Source: Aquiluna sp. (lineage in GTDB: Bacteria > Actinomycetota > Actinomycetes > Actinomycetales > Microbacteriaceae). Taken from it: a stretch of 64,000 nt of DNA. The translations under genes were made by a program, and so were the position numbers. Shown in pieces: positions 47,433-54,804 of the stretch. The notes under the pieces were generated by a model that saw only the letters and a list, made by a program, of their open reading frames with translations, made no database searches and was not told the origin of the DNA. How positions within the stretch are numbered: the first letter of the stretch is position 1; each line of letters opens with the position of its first letter. Where the stretch lies: assembly GCA_021741585.1 (NCBI GenBank), contig JAIOXN010000001.1, forward strand, positions 1,008,235-1,072,234, written 5' to 3'.

Positions 47433-48902
47433 TTGTTGACCGATTCTGATTTCCCGGCACTAGAACTTGGTCCTGTTGCTCACCTTGCGCATTGGGCGAG
47501 ACAGGAACCAGACGCGATGGCGTTGGTTGGGCCGAGGGTTGGCCTTAGTTGGCGTGATCTCCTTGAGATAGTTCAGGTTCAAGCCCAGTTACTTCGTGAT
47601 GCAAAAATTTCCGGAGGAGTTCTGATTGCGGCACAGGGAGAAACAGAGAAGATTCTCGCGCTAGCTTGCTTGCACGAGGGCTTATTTTTTGCCAGCCTGC
47701 CCCCGAATTTCGAACACTCCGAGCTTGCCAAACTCGGATTCACCACAATCTTTGGAGAAGGAGTCCAAGACTCCGTGGCAATGAAGGTACTACAAGCGCA
47801 ACCAATGAATTTGGCAAGTCCTGTGCTTGCCGCTAAAGATTTCTTACCAAAAAAGTTGCATCCAATGGACTTGGTACAGGTTGTGTTCACTAGCGGTACA
47901 ACTGGTTTGCCTAAAGCAACGCCCTTTAGTCTGGATCTCCAATCTCGGCGGGTGTTGTCAGTCCATCAGAGCGTGCAGCTCAGGCAAATTCTCACCATGG
48001 TCAGCTTTAGGACAATGGCGGGAAGTGCAATCCTGTTTCTTGACTTGTGGCGAGGGAGAACCAACCTGACACCGGGTTCACCCAAGGAAAATTTGGAACT
48101 GGCGAAAGCCCACGCTGTTGAGCTTCTTGCCGGCTCCCCTGCTCTTCTTGACGCTCTGGGTAAAGAAGCTCGAACTCAAGAAACACAGATTGAAAGCGTA
48201 AAAGCGATTATGACCGGTGGAGCATTCATCCACCCGAAAGTTGCAACAAGGCTTGCCGAAACCTTTCACTGTAAGGTCATGAACGTCTATGCCTCAACAG
48301 AAGGCGGCCTTGCCGCCTTCTCCGAAGCCACCAACACACCTAATGACCTTTGCCTGCCCTATCCGGGGGTGCAGATAAAGATCGTTGATGAAGAAGGAGG
48401 CGAATTGCCAACGGGGCAAAAGGGTCGGATTCTCATAAAGGGACCACAGATGAGATTGTCCTATCTCGGCCCGGAAGGTTTTGATCCTCAAGATTCGGGC
48501 GAGTATTTTGAACCTGGCGATTTCGGATACCGCCAAGAAAATGGACTTTTGAAGGTTCTGGGTCGTGAGGATGACATTCTCAACCTGTCTGGGGTCAAGA
48601 TTGACCCCAGACAAATAGAAGAGTTTGCAATGAATGAGCTAGATATTCCAGAGGCCGTATCAATGCTTGCCACGGATCAGCACGGGAAGACTTTCCACAT
48701 CTTGTTTGTGGTCTCAAATGAACCAATTAACAACAATGAATTGGTCGCCAAGATGAGGCAGGTCTTCAAAAATAAGGCACCTCAAATGGTTATGGAGCTG
48801 CCAGAGATACCCCGAAACGAGATGGGGAAGGTTGCTCGCAGGGTTACGATTGAGACCGGAATCAACTCCAAACCAATCAAGGACCGAAGTGGCAAAGCAT
48901 AG
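47433..48902 (+). CDS. Adenylate-forming acyl/aryl ligase, copy 1
   Basis: This 489-residue class I adenylating enzyme has a GGAGGTGA ribosome site six bases before the TTG at 47433. Motifs are the P-loop VFTSGTTGLPKATPF (A3), NVYASTEGGLAAF (A5), PGDFGYRQENGLLKVLGRED (A7/A8 hinge) and EIPRNEMGKVARRV with the A10 catalytic Lys. It activates a carboxylic acid as the AMP ester. Acceptor and substrate are not evident: no carrier-protein gene or men cluster is adjacent. Its last 14 bases overlap the start of a secreted-protein gene, and the pair is repeated downstream, so the two products probably act together. Confidence 0.82.
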   Translation: MLTDSDFPALELGPVAHLAHWARQEPDAMALVGPRVGLSWRDLLEIVQVQAQLLRDAKISGGVLIAAQGETEKILALACLHEGLFFASLPPNFEHSELAKLGFTTIFGEGVQDSVAMKVLQAQPMNLASPVLAAKDFLPKKLHPMDLVQVVFTSGTTGLPKATPFSLDLQSRRVLSVHQSVQLRQILTMVSFRTMAGSAILFLDLWRGRTNLTPGSPKENLELAKAHAVELLAGSPALLDALGKEARTQETQIESVKAIMTGGAFIHPKVATRLAETFHCKVMNVYASTEGGLAAFSEATNTPNDLCLPYPGVQIKIVDEEGGELPTGQKGRILIKGPQMRLSYLGPEGFDPQDSGEYFEPGDFGYRQENGLLKVLGREDDILNLSGVKIDPRQIEEFAMNELDIPEAVSMLATDQHGKTFHILFVVSNEPINNNELVAKMRQVFKNKAPQMVMELPEIPRNEMGKVARRVTIETGINSKPIKDRSGKA

Positions 48903-50676
48903 AAAATCTTCAGGCAGCAGCTTTTTCAAAAAGGCTATTGCTGGATCTTCGCTTCTGACACTGGCGGCAGCCCCTTCACTCTTTTTTGTTTCCCCAAGCT
49001 TTGCAGCGACTCACTGTGATTTGCTCAACAACGAAGCGGTTGGAATCTTTGCTGAGTCGCTGGCGGAAAGTATTTGCCAGGTCACCTTTAAGCAGGACGT
49101 CGAATCGTGGACTCTTCCGGCCACCGTGAACAAGCTCTCGGTTGTTGGCGTTGGCGCCGGCGGCGGGGCTTTGTCTGTTGCAGGCGTTGGCAATTCGGGT
49201 TCAGGCGGTCAGTTCAGCACGACTGACACCGTGGATCTTTCAGCATCAAGGGTGTTCAACATAGAGCTCGGTGAAAAGGGAGCCAATGCTACTGCCGGCT
49301 CGGCAGCTGGTGATGGGACAAATACAGTTTTGAAAAATATTGTCTCTGGTGCGCCCACCACAACTTTGCTAATGGCATATGGCGGGAAGGGTGGCACCAC
49401 CGTATCAGGCTCTCTTGGAACATATGCAAGAACTAAGTCGGTGGCGAATGCGACCTTTTCCTACTACACAACCGGACAATTGGGAGATTCTTCATCAGTG
49501 GTTGGGGCGGGAACCTCATCTGATGGTTTCTCATCTGTAGGGGGATTGGGCATTGCGATTAATTCAGAGATTGGGAACGATTTCGAACCAAACGACTATC
49601 TAGACTCAACTGTTTGGGCAGCAGACAGCCAGATCCTTGGCTCTGGCGTAAGTCTTTTGAACTTTAGCTTCGGAAATGGTGGGGCGATCGACTCGGCTCC
49701 CGTTGACGCAAATGAACTTTCCGGACATGGTGCTTCGGTGTCGGCAGATGGAGCTCTCGTTAGGTCTGCTGGTAACGGTGTTCTGATTATGCGTTTCGGG
49801 CTCACCAGCACCGCCGTCTCTTTTGATGCAAATGGTGGAACCGGGTCAATCGCTATTCAGGAGGCATCAACCGAAACATCGCTGAACGCCAATAGCTTCA
49901 CCCGATCCGGATATCGTTTCATAGGCTGGAACACAGAGAGAGACGGCTCAGGCACTGACTATGCAGATGGGGCGATCTTTAGCTTTGCCACAAGCGAAGC
50001 TCTATATGCGCAGTGGGAGGACTTGGGGCTCCCACGTCCCGTATCAACAGTTTCCTACGAAGGCCCTATTGGCATAAGGCAATCAAGCCCAACTAATTGT
50101 GTTGGGGACCTAACAACGGTTAGCGGATCAAGGCTGGGGACGATCCAGAAGATTTACGTCGATGGGGCTGATATTCCTTTCACCTTGGAAAGCGACTCAA
50201 AAATCAACTTCAAAGTTCCAAACCTGCAAGCTGGAAGCTATCAAATCAAATACTGGGTTCCAGTAAACGGTGTAAACCTCACGGGCAAGATCACCATTGG
50301 TTCTTGCATTGTTGCGCCTGTAGAGACTTTGACTGAAATTGGTTCAGGAGAAGTAAACCCTTTCCGCATAGCAAAGCGTTTCACCGGTTACCGAGGCGAA
50401 ACAGGAGCAATAGCTAATTCGGACAGAGAAGCAATCACCGCATTTATTGCTGCAAACCCAGGTCTTACCCACATCACCTGCGTCGGCAGCACCTCCGGCA
50501 AACCGGCAAGCGCAACCGACCAGTCGCTTGCAATGGCAAGAGCTGAAAATGCCTGCTCAGTGGTTGAGGACTTGGCGCCCGGAGTTCAGACGAGAATGGT
50601 TGCCAGCACCGGTCGCGGCGTCGGTAAGTTCTTTCGAGCAGTAACTTTGTTCGGCAAGGGCTTGCGAGAGAACTAG
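48889..50676 (+). CDS. Secreted Gly-rich protein with InlB repeat, IPT/TIG-like and OmpA-like domains, copy 1
   Basis: I choose the GTG at 48889, with AAGGA six bases upstream, giving 595 residues. The signal peptide is KHRKSSGSSFFKKAIAGSSL onward, cut near SFA (residue 40). A Gly/Ser-rich domain spans about 80-305, one InlB B-type repeat about 308-379 (VSFDANGGTG; GYRFIGWNT), an IPT/TIG-like domain about 390-474 (with two Cys), and an OmpA-like domain about 487-595 (THITCVGSTSG; AMARAENACSVV). The gene overlaps the ligase by 14 bases. The OmpA-like end could bind the cell wall. Exact function unknown. Confidence 0.8.
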   Translation: MAKHRKSSGSSFFKKAIAGSSLLTLAAAPSLFFVSPSFAATHCDLLNNEAVGIFAESLAESICQVTFKQDVESWTLPATVNKLSVVGVGAGGGALSVAGVGNSGSGGQFSTTDTVDLSASRVFNIELGEKGANATAGSAAGDGTNTVLKNIVSGAPTTTLLMAYGGKGGTTVSGSLGTYARTKSVANATFSYYTTGQLGDSSSVVGAGTSSDGFSSVGGLGIAINSEIGNDFEPNDYLDSTVWAADSQILGSGVSLLNFSFGNGGAIDSAPVDANELSGHGASVSADGALVRSAGNGVLIMRFGLTSTAVSFDANGGTGSIAIQEASTETSLNANSFTRSGYRFIGWNTERDGSGTDYADGAIFSFATSEALYAQWEDLGLPRPVSTVSYEGPIGIRQSSPTNCVGDLTTVSGSRLGTIQKIYVDGADIPFTLESDSKINFKVPNLQAGSYQIKYWVPVNGVNLTGKITIGSCIVAPVETLTEIGSGEVNPFRIAKRFTGYRGETGAIANSDREAITAFIAANPGLTHITCVGSTSGKPASATDQSLAMARAENACSVVEDLAPGVQTRMVASTGRGVGKFFRAVTLFGKGLREN

Positions 50677-50838
50677 AAAAGCAATCTGCTTGAGATCTAG
50701 GAGGAGATTTGCCAGCGGGCACAAGCGAATTGTCCCAAAATCAAGCATGTTCCGTTCACGTCTCAGTGGACCGTCCAGGGAGAACTGGCTCTATGTTTGA
50801 GTTCATGATTGGAGAAGGGGATTGGAGGAGGCAAGAGC

Positions 50839-52263
50839 TTGACTCTTAATTCATTTGAACTCTTGGCAACAAGGGTTGGATTAAATACGTCTGCCACGCT
50901 CATAGGGTCAACGCAGATGAAGATGTCAGCGGAAGAGTTTCTGGACGTCGCAAGTCGGCTGGCCGCCCTTCTTTCAGAGGTCTGTTCTGATTCGAATCAA
51001 GTCATTGCACTCGATTTAGATCCCGAATTATTTGCAATCGCAACTTTTGCCTGCCACCGGCAGGGGTATGCAGTTTGCCAATTTCGTAGTGATTTGGACG
51101 CACTAAGTTCTGCCAAGTGCACTCTTGTCTTAACTCAAAACAGTGAAATCACCTGCGGCCCAATACCAAAACTTGTTCTGAATCAAACCGCCATGGAAAA
51201 GCTTTCCAAAATACACCCTGTCGAGCCACTGAATAACATTCAAAAAGAGGACTTGGCTTGCATCTTTTTTTCCAGTGGGACCACTGGTGTTGCAAAACTC
51301 ATCCCAGTGACATACGAAGACTTGTTCCTTCGAGAGAAGTTTGTCAGGCAAGCACGAATACGTGGGAACTACATGTCTCTCCTAGGAAACGGCACTTTTG
51401 GTGGCTTCATGACGATGTTCAGCCAGATAATCAATGCTCAGCCCTACCTTGCTCCACGCACTGCAAATCAGAATTTGCGGGTGATTAAGAACTGGCAGGT
51501 TGATCATGTCTTTGGGTCTCCAGCGCAACTTGAGGCGCTGGCTACATCTGCAATAGTGGATTCCGAATCACTAGACCTTGTAGAGATTCAGTCAACGGGA
51601 AATCTTATATCCAGAGCCCTAGTCAACAAACTGTCTGACTTGACGGGTGCCCTAGTCACAAATGTCTATGCCTCCACTGAGGCCGGTGTCGTTGCCATGA
51701 AGTCTGGGGATTGGAATGATGACTCGTACTGCGGAGAGGTGCTTGATGGCGTTGAACTTGAAGTTGTGGATACCGACGGAAAGCTAGTCCCAAACGGCTC
51801 CGTCGGAGAGCTTCGAGTCCGGTCGCCGGGACAGTCTCGATACTACGTTGGCAATCCAAAGGAATCTGCAAAACAGTTCAGAGACGGTTGGTTCTACCCC
51901 GGCGATCTGGCTACGTTACATGGCAAGTCCCTTTATTTGATGGGGCGAAAACTCGAAATAATTAATGCCGGCGGAGTGAAGGTTAATCCGATTGCCATGG
52001 ATCATCTGGCATGTGAGCATCCGGACATTGATGACGCAGCAACCTTCACCTTCGAGTCCAAAGATGGTGTTATGCAAATTGGCATGGCATTTGTTTCAGG
52101 CAACCCTCCAGAACCAAATCTTCTACGCCTCTATTTAGCTCGCAAATTCGGCGATGGAGCTCCGCAACACTTTTTTAGACTGGCAGAGATTCCTAGAAAT
52201 GAACTGGGTAAAGCGAAGCGCAATGCAATCGCAGATGCTTATAAGCTGAAAACATCAGTCTGA
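50839..52263 (+). CDS. Adenylate-forming acyl/aryl ligase, copy 2
   Basis: The TTG at 50839 follows GGAGGAGG with a 7-base gap and gives 474 residues; the frame is open from 50809 but lacks a ribosome site there. Motifs are IFFSSGTTGVAKLIPVTYED (A3), TNVYASTEAGVVAM (A5), YPGDLATLHGKSLYLMGRKL (A7/A8), INAGGVKVNP, and EIPRNELGKAKRNAI with the A10 Lys. It is a divergent paralogue of the ligase at 47433, with the same short length and the same NVYASTE and EIPRNE blocks. It again precedes a secreted OmpA-like protein. Substrate unknown. Confidence 0.82.
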   Translation: MTLNSFELLATRVGLNTSATLIGSTQMKMSAEEFLDVASRLAALLSEVCSDSNQVIALDLDPELFAIATFACHRQGYAVCQFRSDLDALSSAKCTLVLTQNSEITCGPIPKLVLNQTAMEKLSKIHPVEPLNNIQKEDLACIFFSSGTTGVAKLIPVTYEDLFLREKFVRQARIRGNYMSLLGNGTFGGFMTMFSQIINAQPYLAPRTANQNLRVIKNWQVDHVFGSPAQLEALATSAIVDSESLDLVEIQSTGNLISRALVNKLSDLTGALVTNVYASTEAGVVAMKSGDWNDDSYCGEVLDGVELEVVDTDGKLVPNGSVGELRVRSPGQSRYYVGNPKESAKQFRDGWFYPGDLATLHGKSLYLMGRKLEIINAGGVKVNPIAMDHLACEHPDIDDAATFTFESKDGVMQIGMAFVSGNPPEPNLLRLYLARKFGDGAPQHFFRLAEIPRNELGKAKRNAIADAYKLKTSV

Positions 52264-52463
52264 TTTCATCATTGAAAGAAGTCTGTTCACCAAATCACAA
52301 CATGTCTCCTCAAGGTAAATGAAACCCTGCCCTTTCTTATTTTGCATGCCTGCAAATCTCAAATTGGGGCGAAGAACGAAGTTATTTTCGGTTATCCGTA
52401 TCTCACGCAAATAACCTAAACGCCTCTTTGCGGCGGCAGTGCATCTTTCGCTAATCTGAACGG

Positions 52464-54461
52464 ATGGGAAAGCACGCACAAAGAAAATCAAAGGCTCGTA
52501 ACCTCGTTGCGTCAGCATCGGCTGTGTCAGTTTCAATTGGATCGCTTATCGCCTTTGCTCCAGCGAGCCATGCCATCACCTGTCCGGGAGATAGCGCTGA
52601 ACTCGGAATGACGTCGCGCACCATCGATGTTTCAGGCCAGGATGTTTGCGAGCTTATTTTTCTTCCTAACGGTCCGGTCACCTGGACCCCTCCAAGTGGC
52701 GTAGGGAAAATCTCGGCACTGGTTATTGGTGGTGGATCTGCTTCGGCTGAAATCGACGTGTACAGGGGCACTACTTATTCAGCCGGCGGGGCCGGACAAG
52801 TTCAATACGTGGATGATCTGGTTGAGGATTTAGGTGCTGGCCCATTTGCAATAACTGCCGGCCCTGGACAGACAGTCGGAGGCACTGGTTGGTCTGGAGC
52901 GTCATCGCTTGGTGCCTCAACTACCGTAACTTCAGCGGCTGGAGGAGTTGTTCAAACTGAGTCGAATGTGTTTGCGGGTGTCGGTTACGCATGGGCTGGC
53001 GATTCGGGAAATGGATACCTTGGTGGAAAATACACTGCGTATGACACCGTAGATGATCCTGGCGTAGCTTCTGGTGCGGGTGCTGGCGCAAATGGACTAG
53101 CGGGTTCTGGCTGGGGGGATACCGCAGGTGGTGTTGGTCTCACATCCGAAGACCTAGCTGCTGACACAGATTTGTGGCCAGCATCGGATACAACCCAATA
53201 CGGCGTCGGTGGTTCTTATTTTGCAAGCTATGGCAACCTTATCGCCACGTCCTCTATTCAAGGGTTGGGTCACGGGGGGTCTATCTCTCCTTGGGGTGCA
53301 GGGGCTAATGAGCAGCCAGGTGCAAATGGTTCGATTCGCATTCGCTTCTCACTTGATGCAGCGACCTACACTGTTACCTTCAATTCAAACGGCGGGTCAT
53401 CCGTGCCAGATGGAAGCTTTGGAGCCGGTGGCAGTGTCTCGGCGCCATCTGAACCATCCAAGGCGGGCAACACTTTTGCTGGCTGGTCAACGACGCTTGA
53501 CGATAGCGAGACTGAGGTGAGCTTCCCATATACGCCAGGAGTTACCGAAGGCATCACTCTTTATGCGCTTTGGACAGAAATCCCTGCAGTCAGCTACACC
53601 GTTACCTTCAATTCAAACGGCGGGTCATCCGTGCCAGATGGAAGCTTTGGAGCAGGAGGAAGCGTCTCGGCGCCATCTGAACCATCCAAGGCAGGCAACT
53701 CTTTTGATGGGTGGTCAACGACGCTTGACGATAGCGAGACTGAGGTGAGCTTCCCATATACGCCAGGAGTTACCGAAGGCATCACTCTTTATGCGCTTTG
53801 GACACAAGAAGCTAGTACTGGCGGAACGTCAGCTATTACCTATGTGGGCCCCGTTGGCATAAGGCAATCAAACCCAACTAATTGTGCTGGCGATTTAGCG
53901 ACGATTACAGGCTCAAGGCTTGGAACGATCCAAAACATATACGTGCAGGGGGCCGATGTTCCTTTCACTCTTTTGAGCGATTCGAGAATCAATTTCACTG
54001 TTCCAAATCTGAGGTCTGGGGTCTATCAGCTTAAATACTGGATCCCAGTAAACGGCGTCACTCTGACTGACACGTTTACCATCAGCTCCTGCAAAATTGC
54101 CCCCGCAGACACTTCCACCGAAGTCGATTCAGGAGAAGGTGTACCTTTCCGCATAGCAAAGCGTTTCACTAGTTACCGTGGTGACAGGGGGGCAATTGTT
54201 GCCAGTGACCGGAATGCAATTACATCTTTTATTAGAGCAAACCCAGGTCTCACTCACGTGACCTGCGTTGGCAGCACCTCTGGCAAGCCCGCTAGCCCAA
54301 GCGACCGAGCGCTTGCAATGGCAAGAGCTCAAAATGCGTGCTCGGTTGTTAAGACATTAGTTCCGGGTGTTCAAACCACATTGGCGACCAGCACAGGTCG
54401 AGGTGTGGGGCAATTTTTCAGAGCCGTTACTTTGTTCGGTAAAGGCGTTCGAGAGAATTAG
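52464..54461 (+). CDS. Secreted Gly-rich protein with InlB repeats, IPT/TIG-like and OmpA-like domains, copy 2
   Basis: This 665-residue paralogue of the protein at 48889 has a signal peptide (KHAQRKSKARNLVASASAVS onward, cut near SHA, about residue 36), a Gly-rich domain (about 70-295), two nearly identical InlB B-type repeats (296-371 and 376-446), an IPT/TIG-like domain (456-544, GIRQSNPTNC) and an OmpA-like C terminus (559-665, ending FFRAVTLFGKGVREN). The last 200 residues match the copy-1 protein closely. The repeats arose by a 228-base duplication. It is 200 bases from ligase 2 and may have its own promoter. Confidence 0.8.
   Translation: MGKHAQRKSKARNLVASASAVSVSIGSLIAFAPASHAITCPGDSAELGMTSRTIDVSGQDVCELIFLPNGPVTWTPPSGVGKISALVIGGGSASAEIDVYRGTTYSAGGAGQVQYVDDLVEDLGAGPFAITAGPGQTVGGTGWSGASSLGASTTVTSAAGGVVQTESNVFAGVGYAWAGDSGNGYLGGKYTAYDTVDDPGVASGAGAGANGLAGSGWGDTAGGVGLTSEDLAADTDLWPASDTTQYGVGGSYFASYGNLIATSSIQGLGHGGSISPWGAGANEQPGANGSIRIRFSLDAATYTVTFNSNGGSSVPDGSFGAGGSVSAPSEPSKAGNTFAGWSTTLDDSETEVSFPYTPGVTEGITLYALWTEIPAVSYTVTFNSNGGSSVPDGSFGAGGSVSAPSEPSKAGNSFDGWSTTLDDSETEVSFPYTPGVTEGITLYALWTQEASTGGTSAITYVGPVGIRQSNPTNCAGDLATITGSRLGTIQNIYVQGADVPFTLLSDSRINFTVPNLRSGVYQLKYWIPVNGVTLTDTFTISSCKIAPADTSTEVDSGEGVPFRIAKRFTSYRGDRGAIVASDRNAITSFIRANPGLTHVTCVGSTSGKPASPSDRALAMARAQNACSVVKTLVPGVQTTLATSTGRGVGQFFRAVTLFGKGVREN
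53373..53576 (+). repeat. 204-base direct repeat, unit 1
   Basis: This segment encodes an InlB B-type repeat and is nearly identical to 53601-53804, at an offset of 228 bases. Differences are few and clustered (GCCGGTGGCAGTG against GCAGGAGGAAGCG). The similarity at DNA level implies recent duplication or gene conversion. Confidence 0.9.
53601..53804 (+). repeat. 204-base direct repeat, unit 2
   Basis: This is the second copy of the unit at 53373-53576. A 24-base spacer separates the copies, and the reading frame is kept, so unit gain or loss would not break the protein. Confidence 0.9.
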
Positions 54462-54804
54462 GTCATATCTTTTTCTCACTGCCGTTACGAAGCAGCCAAG
54501 CTGGATCTCGATCCAGCTTGTCGTTCCCCAGGGTTAGTAAATACAAGCGGACTCTTCAGGCATTCTGCGACTTGGAACCCCGACTGGTCTACATGTTTAT
54601 GCAGACACGCTGAGGATCAGAACCTGGGGCCCCTTTGGGCCCCATCATATTTCTGCAAATAACTTCGCGCTCTGGCTTGGCAATAATTGTGGCGAGCCCA
54701 GCAAGGTCAACCAAATCATTTCCCCTGATGAAAAACCAAGCGGGACTCCGTGTTGTGACGGAAACTAACTAGACTTGGCAAACCAATGGGAATGGAGCCT
54801 GTCT
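54462..54804. other. Intergenic region with two strong hairpins
   Basis: No gene is seen here. A near-perfect palindrome CAAGCTGGATC-TC-GATCCAGCTTG lies at 54497-54520, shortly after the surface-protein stop. A second stem TGGGGCCC/GGGCCCCA (54625-54632 and 54637-54644) lies 100 bases on. Neither has a T-tract. They may act as Rho-independent-like terminators or mRNA-end stabilisers. The rest should hold the promoter of the next gene. Confidence 0.6.

Noticed and set aside
47433..52263. Assignment of either ligase as MenE (o-succinylbenzoate-CoA ligase)
   Set aside because: Menaquinone genes lie 40 kb away, both proteins are longer than typical actinobacterial MenE, and their neighbours are surface proteins.
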